Source of the DNA: Sphingobacterium sp. lm-10
GTDB lineage: Bacteria > Bacteroidota > Bacteroidia > Sphingobacteriales > Sphingobacteriaceae
DNA: 64,000 nt
Direction of reading: 5' to 3'
Assembly: GCF_023554555.1 (NCBI RefSeq)
Contig: NZ_JAMJWC010000001.1
Span: forward strand, 744,001 to 808,000
Below are positions 54,090 through 63,615 of the stretch, piece by piece. The notes below the pieces were generated by a model that worked only from the letters and a program-made list of their open reading frames with translations, did not search any database and was not told the DNA's origin. The stretch's first letter is position 1; each line of letters starts with the position of its first letter. A program made the translations under genes and the position numbers.

Positions 54090-54743
54090 TCAACAACTTA
54101 CGTGAAACAGACCGTCTTCATAGATGGCATAACACGCCGCCCCTTCGGGCACACTTTTGGTATCCAGTCCGCTAAAAAGACTAAACGCCGGTAATATTAA
54201 TTGCGAATCAGACAGCACGAAGCAAGGAAATCGCATGGTACTTTTGCGACCAACCTGTACATGAACTCCCGGATGTAAATGGCCACTGATGGTATGAGCA
54301 GTTGACGAAGATCGCTGATCACCGTGTGTAAAATGAATATTTCGTATAGAAAATCCGTCTGCCAGCAGACGAATTCCCAAATCTGCAAACCCCCGATCAG
54401 ATAAGCGATCGTGATTGCCTTTTACCAGTAAAAATTCGCTCGTTGTCTCTTCGATGATGTCTTTCAAAAACGCTACTTCCGAATTTAGACCCGCATGAAG
54501 CAGATCCCCGGTAATCAGCACTTTTTGGGGTTGGTAATGCTCCAAAAGCAGTCTCAAACGATCCATATCCCGGCTCGCTACCTGCTGTGGCAATGCTATT
54601 CCCGATTTACGAAAATGTGCCGCCTTGCCTACGTGCAGATCCGACAGAATCAATGTATTTTCAACAGGCCAATACACCACCCGCTGATTGGTCAGCATCA
54701 GTGTCTCCCCTGCAAAATCAATCGCTTGTTCCTGTATGTTCAT
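54090..54743 (-). CDS. pdeM: Ligase-associated DNA damage response endonuclease PdeM
   Basis: A 217-residue calcineurin-like metallophosphoesterase. All metal-binding motifs are visible: LILSDLHVGKAAHFR, GDLLHAG, VKGNHDR, FTHGDQ and SGHLHPG. It belongs to the MPE subgroup found in the ligase-associated (Lhr-LIG-EXO-MPE) cassette, where members act as DNA phosphodiesterase/endonuclease in repair. Its start overlaps the helicase stop by four bases. Confidence 0.92.
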   Translation of the reverse strand: MNIQEQAIDFAGETLMLTNQRVVYWPVENTLILSDLHVGKAAHFRKSGIALPQQVASRDMDRLRLLLEHYQPQKVLITGDLLHAGLNSEVAFLKDIIEETTSEFLLVKGNHDRLSDRGFADLGIRLLADGFSIRNIHFTHGDQRSSSTAHTISGHLHPGVHVQVGRKSTMRFPCFVLSDSQLILPAFSLFSGLDTKSVPEGAACYAIYEDGLFHVSC

Positions 54744-57211
54744 CGTCGCCTTTTTCCGGGCTTGTTCCCACTTTCCTGCATCCGACGGATGCGTGTCGCC
54801 AAATCTTCACTGGAAAGCGATTGCCGCATACTATCTACCTTGATAGGAAAGCTTAGCGGCGTAAAACCCGTGGCAAATTTAAAGATAATCTTGCTGGAAT
54901 TTATACGTTTGAACGCGCTTTGTAATCGCGGCTCTTCCAGCTGCTGATTAAATACCTCCGTATAGGCCTGTCGGAGTAGTAAATTCTGCGGATCGTGATC
55001 TTCCAGAACCTGAAAAATAATTCCAGAAGAGGATTGAAGTGACTTATTGTTCTTCTGAGCGCCGGGAAAGGTTTGTATAACCATACCTGAAATCACGGCG
55101 ATATCGCGAAACTTACGCTTAGCCATCTCTGTAGAGTTTATACTCGATAAGACATCCTCCATTAGGTGGTCTGCACTTAAGATCTCCTTTACCTGTGCTT
55201 CGCTAAGTGAAATTTCGGTATCGGAAAATAGTTCGAAACCGTAATCATTCATCGCCATGGAAAAGGTAATAGGAAAATAGCGGCTAATACGGTAAGCCAT
55301 TAGGGCGGCCATCACTTCGTGGATTAAACGACCTTCAAAAGGATACATAAACAGATGGTATCCTTCTTTGGTGACAATCAGCTCCACCAGAAATTCATCT
55401 TCATTGGGTATATGGGAGAAATTTTTTTGCCGGGCAAATAGTGGATGCAGAAAGCGTAATTCTTGCTCTTTGGCAGAAGGGTGCGCGGAACGCGCTAACT
55501 TCTGTCGTAGAAAATGGCTTAAATTGGAACTCAGTGGCAGTCGGCCACCCAGCCAGCTTGGTGTGATCGCCTTACCAGAAGATAAGCGGACGTAGGTCGT
55601 CATTTCCTTAATGCGCACCAATTCCAGTACCCTACCGGCCAAAATGAATTTTTCGCCTGCCTTTAGTTTTGAAATAAAATACTCCTCAATCATACCAATA
55701 TAACCTCCGGAAGTAAATCGTACGCGCATCATGGCTTCACTCACAATCACGCCGAGATTCATGCGGTGCAGCATGGCAATTCGCCGTTTCGTCACCACCA
55801 TCAGTCCTTCCTCATTTTCAACTACCTTGTGAAATTCTTCGTAGTTAGCACCGATCTGTCCGCCACGGGTAATGAAGAATAGACACCAAGCCCATTCCTC
55901 TTCCGTGAGGTATGAAAAGGCGTGCGTATCTTTCATTCTGGCCATCATGTCTGCTGGTCGAAAGCCTCCACCCAATGCGATGGTCACGAGAAATTGCACC
56001 AGCACATCGAAAGTTTGCACCATCGGGTCGCGTGATTCAATCGTATTGGACTTCACCGCTTCTTTCAATGCCGCTACTTCGATTAACTCCAGCGAGTGGG
56101 TAGGAACGACGTAGATTTTAGATACCTCAAACGGGGAATGTCCGCTTCGGCCGGCTCGCTGCATAAAACGTGCTACGCCTTTGCTGGAGCCAATTTGTAT
56201 CACCGTATCCACAGGTTTAAAATCAACTCCTAAATCCAACGAAGAAGTAGAGACCACGGCTTTGAGTTTTCCTTCGCTGAGTGCATCTTCGATCCATTCC
56301 CGAATAGCACCATCTATAGAGCCGTGGTGTAAGGCGATTTGTCCCGCAAAATCTGGATGTGCTTCCAGTAAAAGCTGATACCACATTTCACTTTGTCCTC
56401 TGGTGTTGGTAAACACAATGGTCGAGCGACTGGCCAAAATGATCGGAACTACTTGTTCGACCAGCTTGCCTCCCATGTGGCCGGCCCAAGGCAGTACTTC
56501 TACCTCATCTGGGAATACCGGCTGAATCTCGATGATCTTCTTTTCGGTCGCCACAATCTTGGTACTTTTCAGCGGTGGCGGAATCAGCACATCCAATGCT
56601 TGATCCAGATTGCCGATCGTAGCCGTAATTCCCCAGATGCGCAGCTTACCATAGCTGTGCCTCAGATAAGCCAATGCCAGCTCCACCATCACTCCGCGTT
56701 TAGTGCCCAGCAATTCGTGCCACTCATCTACGGCCACACAACGTAAGGATTTGAAAAATTTGTCTCGCGCTTTTTGTGCTAATAGCAGATGTAAACTCTC
56801 GGGCGTGACCAGTAAAACATCCGGCATCTGTTTGCTTTGCTGCTGTTTGCGTTTTACATCCGTGTCGCCATTTCGGACATCGACCACCCAATCTAAGCCT
56901 ATTTCATCAATCGCTTCTTGCATGGCGCGCGCCAAATCCTTTGCCAGACTACGAATGGGCGTAATCCAGATCAATTTTAGTCCAGCCCGATAACTATCGG
57001 GTTGATTCATAAAATCTTGCAGTACTGCCAAAAAAACAGAAAACGTTTTGCCGAATCCTGTCGGTGCTACCACCATACCGCTCTTTCCCGACGCGTAGGC
57101 CGCCCATGTCTTTTCCTGAAAGCTGAAGGGTCGATTTCCTTTTTCGGCCATCCAGCTCGTAATAATACCATAGCCATCAGTTTGGCCTATATTTTTAGCC
57201 GAAATCTTCAT
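54740..57211 (-). CDS. Ligase-associated DNA damage response DEXH-box helicase (Lhr-like)
   Basis: An 823-residue SF2 helicase of the Lhr-Core type, a 3'-to-5' ATP-dependent translocase. Walker A is APTGFGKT (residues 49-56), the DEXH box is VDEWHELLG, SAT-like motif III appears as GITATIG, and motif VI is MQRAGRSGHSPFE. A winged helix and the Lhr-specific beta-barrel follow. Length agrees with the family. It is the third gene of the repair cassette, between ligase (4-base gap) and pdeM (4-base overlap). Confidence 0.95.
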   Translation of the reverse strand: MKISAKNIGQTDGYGIITSWMAEKGNRPFSFQEKTWAAYASGKSGMVVAPTGFGKTFSVFLAVLQDFMNQPDSYRAGLKLIWITPIRSLAKDLARAMQEAIDEIGLDWVVDVRNGDTDVKRKQQQSKQMPDVLLVTPESLHLLLAQKARDKFFKSLRCVAVDEWHELLGTKRGVMVELALAYLRHSYGKLRIWGITATIGNLDQALDVLIPPPLKSTKIVATEKKIIEIQPVFPDEVEVLPWAGHMGGKLVEQVVPIILASRSTIVFTNTRGQSEMWYQLLLEAHPDFAGQIALHHGSIDGAIREWIEDALSEGKLKAVVSTSSLDLGVDFKPVDTVIQIGSSKGVARFMQRAGRSGHSPFEVSKIYVVPTHSLELIEVAALKEAVKSNTIESRDPMVQTFDVLVQFLVTIALGGGFRPADMMARMKDTHAFSYLTEEEWAWCLFFITRGGQIGANYEEFHKVVENEEGLMVVTKRRIAMLHRMNLGVIVSEAMMRVRFTSGGYIGMIEEYFISKLKAGEKFILAGRVLELVRIKEMTTYVRLSSGKAITPSWLGGRLPLSSNLSHFLRQKLARSAHPSAKEQELRFLHPLFARQKNFSHIPNEDEFLVELIVTKEGYHLFMYPFEGRLIHEVMAALMAYRISRYFPITFSMAMNDYGFELFSDTEISLSEAQVKEILSADHLMEDVLSSINSTEMAKRKFRDIAVISGMVIQTFPGAQKNNKSLQSSSGIIFQVLEDHDPQNLLLRQAYTEVFNQQLEEPRLQSAFKRINSSKIIFKFATGFTPLSFPIKVDSMRQSLSSEDLATRIRRMQESGNKPGKRRR

Positions 57212-57215
57212 GCAA

Positions 57216-58805
57216 TCAGGTACTGGATGGTATTAGCTTTTTAATTTCCTCTATATTGTCTATGTCTGCCACGGTCTTGTCTTTACGCCAGCGCAATATA
57301 CGCGGAAAACGTAACGCCACGCCAGACTTATGCCGATTACTTAAGGCAATGCCTTCGAAAGCAATTTCAAAGACCAATTCTGCCTTTACCGTGCGTACCG
57401 GACCAAACTTTTCGGTGGCATTACGATTCACAAATCGGCTTACTTCCTGAATTTCTTTATCCGTCAACCCTGAATACGCTTTTGCTATGGTTACGAGTTC
57501 TTCGTCGCGCCTAACGGCGAACGTATAATCCGTGTAGTATGCGCTACGACGACCACTGCCCTTCTGTGCATACACCAGCACCGCATCAATCGTCAATGGA
57601 TCTACCTTCCATTTCCACCAATCCCCTTTTTTTCGTCCACTATGATATGGAGATCCGAGATGCTTGAGCATCAAGCCTTCACTATTAAGCGAACGCGCAT
57701 CTTCGCGAATGGCAGGTAAAGCATGCCAATCCTGCGTAGAAATGACCTCCGATAAGCGTAAAGACGTACCGGGATTTTTTGCAACGAGTTCTTCCAACTT
57801 CAGGCGTCGTTCTGCCAAAGGACGCGCGCGCCAGTCCGCCCCGTCATATTCTAAAAGATCATAGAGAAATACAGAAACGGGTACATCAGTCAACATTTTT
57901 TTGGAGATCACCTTTCGGTTTAAACGCTTCTGCAACTCACTAAAAGGTAGCACTTGCGCGTCTTTATAGGCTAGAATCTCACCATCTACTACGAAATTGC
58001 CTTCCCAACTCGAAAGCGCTTCGACTACTTCTGGAAATTGCTCTGTAACTAGCTCCTCGCCTCTAGACCATATGAACACTTCGCCTTCCCGTTTAATAAA
58101 CTGGCCACGAATGCCATCCCATTTGTACTCCGCCTGCCATTCGGAACGATCACCCAAATCCGACAATTCTTTCTCCAAAGCATAGGCCAGGCAGAACGTG
58201 TAGGGTTTGGATAACTCGGTATCACTGTAATGTCCTTTCACCAATTGCTCAAATAGCACATCCTCCATTTTCCAATGCCCCATAATGCTATGTGCAACAG
58301 CACTTTCCTCCATGTCGTAAAATCGAGATAAAGCATTTATAAGCGTTTTGGAGGATACACCGATCCGAAAGCTACCGCCCAATAACTTATTGAAGATGAA
58401 TCGCTCATGGGCGGGTAAGGTATCCCAAGCTTGTAATACGAAGGCTTTCTTTTCGACCTCCGTCTTGTCTTTCAACGAGATAATATCTGTCATCCATTCC
58501 GACAGGGTACGCTCTACAATACGAGATGGCGGAGGAAGCACCAAGGCAATGGTTTCGCCAAGATCACCCACTGCCGAGTAAGATTCTAAAAATAGCCATT
58601 CGGGAATTTGGGTTACTTCCATCACCCACAATTTCAATAAAGTCGTGGTTAATGGTCGCTTTGGACGCTTGCCCGTAAACAGGGCAAGAAACCACAATTT
58701 GTCTTTCTCATCTCCATCACGCAAAAACAACTGAATGGCTTCTAGCTTCGCGGTAGTTTTATTGGTGCTGTCTAAGGCATAAATAAGATCTGCAAATGCT
58801 TTCAT
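57216..58805 (-). CDS. ATP-dependent DNA ligase, ligase-associated cassette type
   Basis: A 529-residue ATP-dependent ligase (LigB/LigC-like). The N-terminal DNA-binding domain is followed by the adenylation domain with the nucleotidyl lysine at 228 (AEYKWDGIRGQF) and motif III FLYDLLEYDGADW, motif IV SEGLMLKHLGSPY and motif V DWWKWKVDPL. An OB-fold C-terminus carries RFPRILRWRKDK. It differs from the NAD-dependent replicative LigA and seals breaks in the repair pathway. It overlaps the exonuclease gene by ATGA. Confidence 0.95.
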   Translation of the reverse strand: MKAFADLIYALDSTNKTTAKLEAIQLFLRDGDEKDKLWFLALFTGKRPKRPLTTTLLKLWVMEVTQIPEWLFLESYSAVGDLGETIALVLPPPSRIVERTLSEWMTDIISLKDKTEVEKKAFVLQAWDTLPAHERFIFNKLLGGSFRIGVSSKTLINALSRFYDMEESAVAHSIMGHWKMEDVLFEQLVKGHYSDTELSKPYTFCLAYALEKELSDLGDRSEWQAEYKWDGIRGQFIKREGEVFIWSRGEELVTEQFPEVVEALSSWEGNFVVDGEILAYKDAQVLPFSELQKRLNRKVISKKMLTDVPVSVFLYDLLEYDGADWRARPLAERRLKLEELVAKNPGTSLRLSEVISTQDWHALPAIREDARSLNSEGLMLKHLGSPYHSGRKKGDWWKWKVDPLTIDAVLVYAQKGSGRRSAYYTDYTFAVRRDEELVTIAKAYSGLTDKEIQEVSRFVNRNATEKFGPVRTVKAELVFEIAFEGIALSNRHKSGVALRFPRILRWRKDKTVADIDNIEEIKKLIPSST

Positions 58806-59815
58806 GAGGGCACCTCCACATTTTCCGGACTTTCATCCTCTTCTTCACGACCATATTCTGTCGGTACTTCATCTGCCGGAATGCCAATCTCATTTAAGTA
58901 TTTGGCGAATACTGCCGTTTGTCCGTGTGTGACGTGCACCTGCTCCGCACCCGTGGCTTTCACGGCCTCAATCAATCCTTCCCAATCGGCATGATCACTT
59001 ATTGGAAAACCCGCATCCGCGCTGCGCCATCTTCTGGCTCCACGTACCTGCATCCATCCGGAACATATCGCGTGTGCCATATGTGGAATTTTCTTGATCA
59101 CCTTAGATTCTAACAATGATGGTGGCACGATTACGATTCCCTGATCCAAATGTTTGACATCTTCCCGTAGGTCTACAATTTCATATTTTGGAAGACGAAC
59201 ACCGATCTGCTCAAATGCGAGATTCAATTTACCAATGGAATAATGAACATATAGTGGACCGGCATCCTGCATCGCTTGCATAATTCGCTGCGCTTTGCCC
59301 AACGAATAACCCACAAATACCGACGTCTTTTTTTGCTCTTGATTGCTCCTCACCCACTGTTGTAATTGTTCGTTTTGTGTGGCTACAGATTGCCAGCGAT
59401 AAATAGGCAATCCGAAGGTACTTTCTGTTACAAACTCATGGCATTTCACGGGTTCGAATGGTGTCGACAGCCCATCTTCCTGAATCTTATAATCACCGGA
59501 AACGACAGAAACCTTACCCTTATATTCTAAACGTATTTGTGCTGAACCGATAATGTGGCCAGCAGGATGTAAAGAAATCTTAACACCATTGCGTGAAATA
59601 ACTTCATTATAACCAATACCTTGCACGGAAATATCTGCACTAATCCTGCTTTGCAAAATGGGAACGGTATAGTGGTGACATAGGTAGTTTTTCATGCCCC
59701 ACTTGGCGTGATCGGCATGTCCATGCGTAATGATAGCAAAATCGACAGGCTTCCAGGGGTCGATATAAAATTTGCCAGGCTCGCAATAAATTCCTTTATC
59801 GGTAAATGTCAACAT
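58802..59815 (-). CDS. Ligase-associated DNA damage response exonuclease (MBL fold)
   Basis: A 337-residue metallo-beta-lactamase/beta-CASP nuclease related to SNM1/Artemis. The HxHxDH motif is ITHGHADHAKWG, then HPAGHIIGSAQIRLEYKG and VVSGDYK, with the late ISDHADWEGL and VTHGQTAVF histidines. It is the first gene of the four-gene repair cassette and presumably trims DNA ends before ligation. Coupled to the ligase gene by ATGA. Confidence 0.94.
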   Translation of the reverse strand: MLTFTDKGIYCEPGKFYIDPWKPVDFAIITHGHADHAKWGMKNYLCHHYTVPILQSRISADISVQGIGYNEVISRNGVKISLHPAGHIIGSAQIRLEYKGKVSVVSGDYKIQEDGLSTPFEPVKCHEFVTESTFGLPIYRWQSVATQNEQLQQWVRSNQEQKKTSVFVGYSLGKAQRIMQAMQDAGPLYVHYSIGKLNLAFEQIGVRLPKYEIVDLREDVKHLDQGIVIVPPSLLESKVIKKIPHMAHAICSGWMQVRGARRWRSADAGFPISDHADWEGLIEAVKATGAEQVHVTHGQTAVFAKYLNEIGIPADEVPTEYGREEEDESPENVEVPS

Positions 59816-59875
59816 AGTACAAGAAGCAACATGGGATAGGGTTCTTTTGTTTGCTTCTCGTACCGGTACTGCGCG

Positions 59876-60496
59876 CTAGATAAATTTCATTTCTGTCGCT
59901 CTATGAATCAATGAGGCTACATTGGTCACCTTAAACTTCTGGAGAAGGTTGCGACGGTGGCTTTCTACTGTTAAAGGACTGATAAACATATCGTCGGCAA
60001 TTTTGCTGGTGGTGAAACCTTTCGCCAACAGTAAAAGTATTTCCTGCTCTCGGCGTGTTACGATAGGCACCGTGTGATCAGCCTGTTTCAACATATCCTG
60101 CATCTCTTGTGCAATGATCTTTTCTCCGCGACAGACAGCATGTATGGCCGCGATAAGTTCATCTGCCGACACATTCTTGAGCAGGTAACCTGCGGCACCA
60201 TGTTGAAGCATACGTGTAGCTACGCTAGCTTCGTTTAGATTGCTAATCGCAATTACATGAATATCGGGATAGTGCTTTTGTATAGTTTGTATGGCTTGGA
60301 ATCCGTCCATATTCGGCATGTTGATGTCCAATAAAACGACATCAACATGCGCGTTCTCTAAAAAAGCGATGGCTTCTCGCGCATCCTCAAAAGACCGACT
60401 CAACTGCATGTCTTTCGCCGCGGCAAGGATGTATTCAAAGCCACGGAGCACTAATGGATGATCGTCGACCACGATAACTTGTATGATTTCAGACAT
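59876..60496 (-). CDS. NarL/FixJ-type response regulator
   Basis: A 206-residue two-component regulator. The receiver domain has the acidic pair Asp11-Asp12 and the phosphorylated Asp57 in VVLLDINMPNMDG, with the Lys in LLKNVSADEL. The C-terminal LuxR-type HTH is REQEILLLLAKGFTTSKIADDM followed by SPLTVESHRRNLLQKF. Its start overlaps the histidine kinase stop by eight bases, so they form a pair. Targets are unknown; the kinase and lipoprotein neighbours suggest a sensory unit of the envelope. Confidence 0.94.
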   Translation of the reverse strand: MSEIIQVIVVDDHPLVLRGFEYILAAAKDMQLSRSFEDAREAIAFLENAHVDVVLLDINMPNMDGFQAIQTIQKHYPDIHVIAISNLNEASVATRMLQHGAAGYLLKNVSADELIAAIHAVCRGEKIIAQEMQDMLKQADHTVPIVTRREQEILLLLAKGFTTSKIADDMFISPLTVESHRRNLLQKFKVTNVASLIHRATEMKFI

Positions 60497-62495
60497 GCGT
60501 ATATAAGGTTATGTGAATAGAAACACCTTGACCCGGCGCGGTATCGATCTCTATTTGGCCATTGAGCAGATCGACTCTATTTTGAATATTTTGAAGCCCG
60601 ATCCCACTAGATCCGGTTTCTGTTTTAGATTTGTCAAAACCTCTTCCATTATCCTCTATCGATAAGTAAAAATGGGGAGTATCTTCACTACACTGCAGCC
60701 AAGCGCGAGAAGCACCACTATGGCGGACGGTATTGGTCAATAATTCCTGCGCAATACGATAGGTTCCTAAAAGAAACCGTTGATCGTAATCGCCCGATAA
60801 GTTGGTAGCGCTAAAATTGACTTGCAGACCGGCATGTTGCATGCTTCGGCATAAGTCGCTGAGCGCGGATTCCAGCCCCATCGTACGTAAGGATTCGGGC
60901 ATCATATTTCGCGCTACCCGACGCACTTCGTCTACCGAATAATCGACTTGATGAATGAGTTCCTGCAAGGGATCTTTTTCAGCGATCTGTGCAGTACGGG
61001 CATTAGGAGTAGCTTGAGATACGATGGCCGACAATTTTAATTTAATACCAGCCAGTATACCTCCTAATCCGTCGTGTAGATCTCGGGCGATGCGGCTCCG
61101 CTCCTGTTCTTCTCCATGAGCCATAGCGTTGAATATCTGCAATTTATCCTTTTGAGCATTTAAGCGTTTGCGATTACGCAAACTACTATAGCCAATAAAA
61201 ACGAACATCAACAGTAGAATACAACAAAATAACAAGGTCACGATCCAGCCCCTGGTACGTATCAATGAGATTTGTTGCGCTTGATTCTTTTCTTGGGTAA
61301 GCAATAGTTCTCTTTCCTTCTCGGCGGTTTGATATTTCTTTTCTAACTCCAAGATTCGGGTTTCATTCGCATCTGATGTCAGGGTATCTACCACCGCAGC
61401 ATATTTTTTGTACCAAGCTGCTGATTGCTGATAATTACCAAGATCATTTTCAATGATGGCCAGATTATAATACAATCGCTGCTTATTGCGCCAGATGGCG
61501 CTGCTTTCTACATAAGGCAATACTTCCAAAAGCGATTGTCTGGCTTGGGGCAATCTGCCCGCATCTCGATAAGCTTCATATTGATCAAACAATACCGTTG
61601 CGGCCAAAGATTCACTCTGGAGTGTGCGAGCCATAGCAAGGCCTTTGTCAAACTGGGCAAATGCTTTTTCCCAGTTTCCTTTTTTCTTCCAGTAACTACC
61701 ATACACCGTATAATACATTGGGCCGTAGGTGGATAGCGGAATCAAATCAAGTGTCTTTGCAGCTAGTTGCAATAGCACCTTTGCCTGATCAAGATGCTGT
61801 TGAAATATGGCGTTACGTGCGGCATTTACGTATGCGGTAAGTCGATGTTCATCGCTGGCCGATTCATCTCGAAGCATCGAGATGGCTTGCTTGTAGTACC
61901 TATCAGCTTTTTTGTAATCCTGCATATTCATCAGCGCCATAGCGACATTCTGGTAATTGTTGCCTAATAATGACGTATCGCGAATTGCTGTCGCCATAGG
62001 AATTACACGGGTGATCAAAGCTTCTACATATTCACGTGCACGACCTTCGCGCTGCAACAATGCGCCATAGCTGGACCACAAGCGAATGCGGTACCGTGTT
62101 GCCCGTTCTGTATTTATTTGTTTTAGGTTTTTTTCCGCAGCCATATACAGCTGTTTAGCTTTATCTGGATCCGCGTCAAAGTAGGCAGATGCCCTATAAA
62201 AGTCAATTACTCCGCCTTGAAATGCATGGTCTTTATTTTTAGGAAAGAGCGTTTGTGCCTGTTCGATATACTGAAAAGCCTGTGCTGTATCATAGTCGCC
62301 CCAAAAGAAACTGAGATCTAACAGTGCAAATGCTTTGTCTTCATTATCCGGACGTACTTTGATTGTTTGGTAAATACTATCTCCGTACTCCTGAATATCA
62401 CGCATAGACTGTGCGCTGGCAGAGTAAGCTGCAAGAGATAATATGACGCCAATAAGCCAACGGCAACCCTTCATAGAATAGGATGTATTCTCCAA
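60489..62495 (-). CDS. TPR-containing sensor histidine kinase (HisKA_3)
   Basis: A 668-residue sensor kinase typical of Bacteroidota. It has a signal peptide (WLIGVILSLAAYSASAQ), a periplasmic array of TPR-like repeats (about residues 60-380, for example YQNVAMALMNMQDYKKADRY), a coiled coil, one transmembrane helix (VTLLFCCILLLMFVFIGY), then the dimerisation domain with the phospho-accepting histidine in RIARDLHDGLGG (about residue 472). The HATPase has NTVRHSGASRA and DNGRGF. An in-frame ATG at 62474 is an alternative start. Paired with the NarL-type regulator. Confidence 0.94.
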   Translation of the reverse strand: MENTSYSMKGCRWLIGVILSLAAYSASAQSMRDIQEYGDSIYQTIKVRPDNEDKAFALLDLSFFWGDYDTAQAFQYIEQAQTLFPKNKDHAFQGGVIDFYRASAYFDADPDKAKQLYMAAEKNLKQINTERATRYRIRLWSSYGALLQREGRAREYVEALITRVIPMATAIRDTSLLGNNYQNVAMALMNMQDYKKADRYYKQAISMLRDESASDEHRLTAYVNAARNAIFQQHLDQAKVLLQLAAKTLDLIPLSTYGPMYYTVYGSYWKKKGNWEKAFAQFDKGLAMARTLQSESLAATVLFDQYEAYRDAGRLPQARQSLLEVLPYVESSAIWRNKQRLYYNLAIIENDLGNYQQSAAWYKKYAAVVDTLTSDANETRILELEKKYQTAEKERELLLTQEKNQAQQISLIRTRGWIVTLLFCCILLLMFVFIGYSSLRNRKRLNAQKDKLQIFNAMAHGEEQERSRIARDLHDGLGGILAGIKLKLSAIVSQATPNARTAQIAEKDPLQELIHQVDYSVDEVRRVARNMMPESLRTMGLESALSDLCRSMQHAGLQVNFSATNLSGDYDQRFLLGTYRIAQELLTNTVRHSGASRAWLQCSEDTPHFYLSIEDNGRGFDKSKTETGSSGIGLQNIQNRVDLLNGQIEIDTAPGQGVSIHITLYTHV

Positions 62496-62533
62496 ATAGG
62501 AAAGTTACGGAATTACGGATGAAGTTGCATGCA

Positions 62534-63514
62534 TTAGCGCCAAATCACTTGCCCGCCTGCCGCTTCTATCTTTCCGTCGCGCCAAATCACGGGAATCACA
62601 CCCGATGAATTAGCAACTACTGGATCTACATTATACACTTTGCCATCATTAGGGATAATCTTCATATTCCATACATAGCCAAAAGGTCCGGTCTGTCTAT
62701 AGTCGGATCCCACTAAGATATGCTTACCATCTGGAGAAAATACAGATTCTGCTTCTTTGAAGTTACTTTCTGTAATTTTCACCGGTTCTGATCCGTTCAT
62801 ATCCATGGTATGCAGGTGGTTGCCAATACGAACAAGCAATTGCGTTCCTGCAGGATTCACCGCCAGATCTCCCCAATCATCATAGGCCATATCTTTAACT
62901 AGCTTGCCAGAAGTGTACGGCGGATCCAAGCGAATGATGAAATTTTTGTGTGTAAGCAATATCCCATTGTTGGGAAGCCAAAGTCGGGTTTCGTTGAAAT
63001 CAAATTCCTCGCCATTAATGTCAATTAAACGGGTTACAAACTCGCCGTTTCTGCGCAGAATCGTAATGCCATCGTCTTCATCATTTGATGTAATCATGAT
63101 CAAGCTTTTATCGTGCGACAAATATCCTTTACAAAATGCATTTAATCCGGGACTGTTATATACAAAGTTTTCCAATGTAGCATTGTCGGACATGTTACTG
63201 ATCGTGAAGCGGATCGGGTAAACACCTAATGTACTTTCATTAACAACAGTAAGCCGCTCGGCGCCATCTCGAGAGACATCAAAGTTATTCAACTTACGAT
63301 TGTCTGGTATGAATGCGCCACCTGAGCCTGACGGCATTGTGAACCGTAGAATTCCTTCTGTAGCCCAGTCATAATAAATCGTTCCCGAAAGGTTATTCAA
63401 ACTACCACCGGTATCATCATCTCCTATTCCGTCGCTCTTAGAACAGGCAGTCAGAGAGAGTGATACCGCTATAAATAGGTAGTACGCATAGGCGAATGTG
63501 GAGTATGTTTTCAT
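62534..63514 (-). CDS. Lipoprotein with WD40/TolB-like propeller
   Basis: A 326-residue lipoprotein: hydrophobic YAYYLFIAVSLSLTAC with a lipobox cysteine, then an acidic glycine-rich linker (DGIGDDDTGG). The rest looks like a beta-propeller of PD40/TolB type, for example AVNPAGTQLLVRIG and SVFSPDGKHILVGSDYR with the FSPDGK signature. It is 38 bases upstream of the histidine kinase gene on the same strand and may be co-transcribed and act as an associated sensor partner (inference). Confidence 0.75.
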   Translation of the reverse strand: MKTYSTFAYAYYLFIAVSLSLTACSKSDGIGDDDTGGSLNNLSGTIYYDWATEGILRFTMPSGSGGAFIPDNRKLNNFDVSRDGAERLTVVNESTLGVYPIRFTISNMSDNATLENFVYNSPGLNAFCKGYLSHDKSLIMITSNDEDDGITILRRNGEFVTRLIDINGEEFDFNETRLWLPNNGILLTHKNFIIRLDPPYTSGKLVKDMAYDDWGDLAVNPAGTQLLVRIGNHLHTMDMNGSEPVKITESNFKEAESVFSPDGKHILVGSDYRQTGPFGYVWNMKIIPNDGKVYNVDPVVANSSGVIPVIWRDGKIEAAGGQVIWR

Positions 63515-63615
63515 AAGATGATATCTAAAGTGTGATATGTATTCTTAAAATTCGCATTATCTATTTTCTTTAGCAATCCACGAAAACCAGTATTTTTGCA
63601 GCAAAGCCATTCTGT

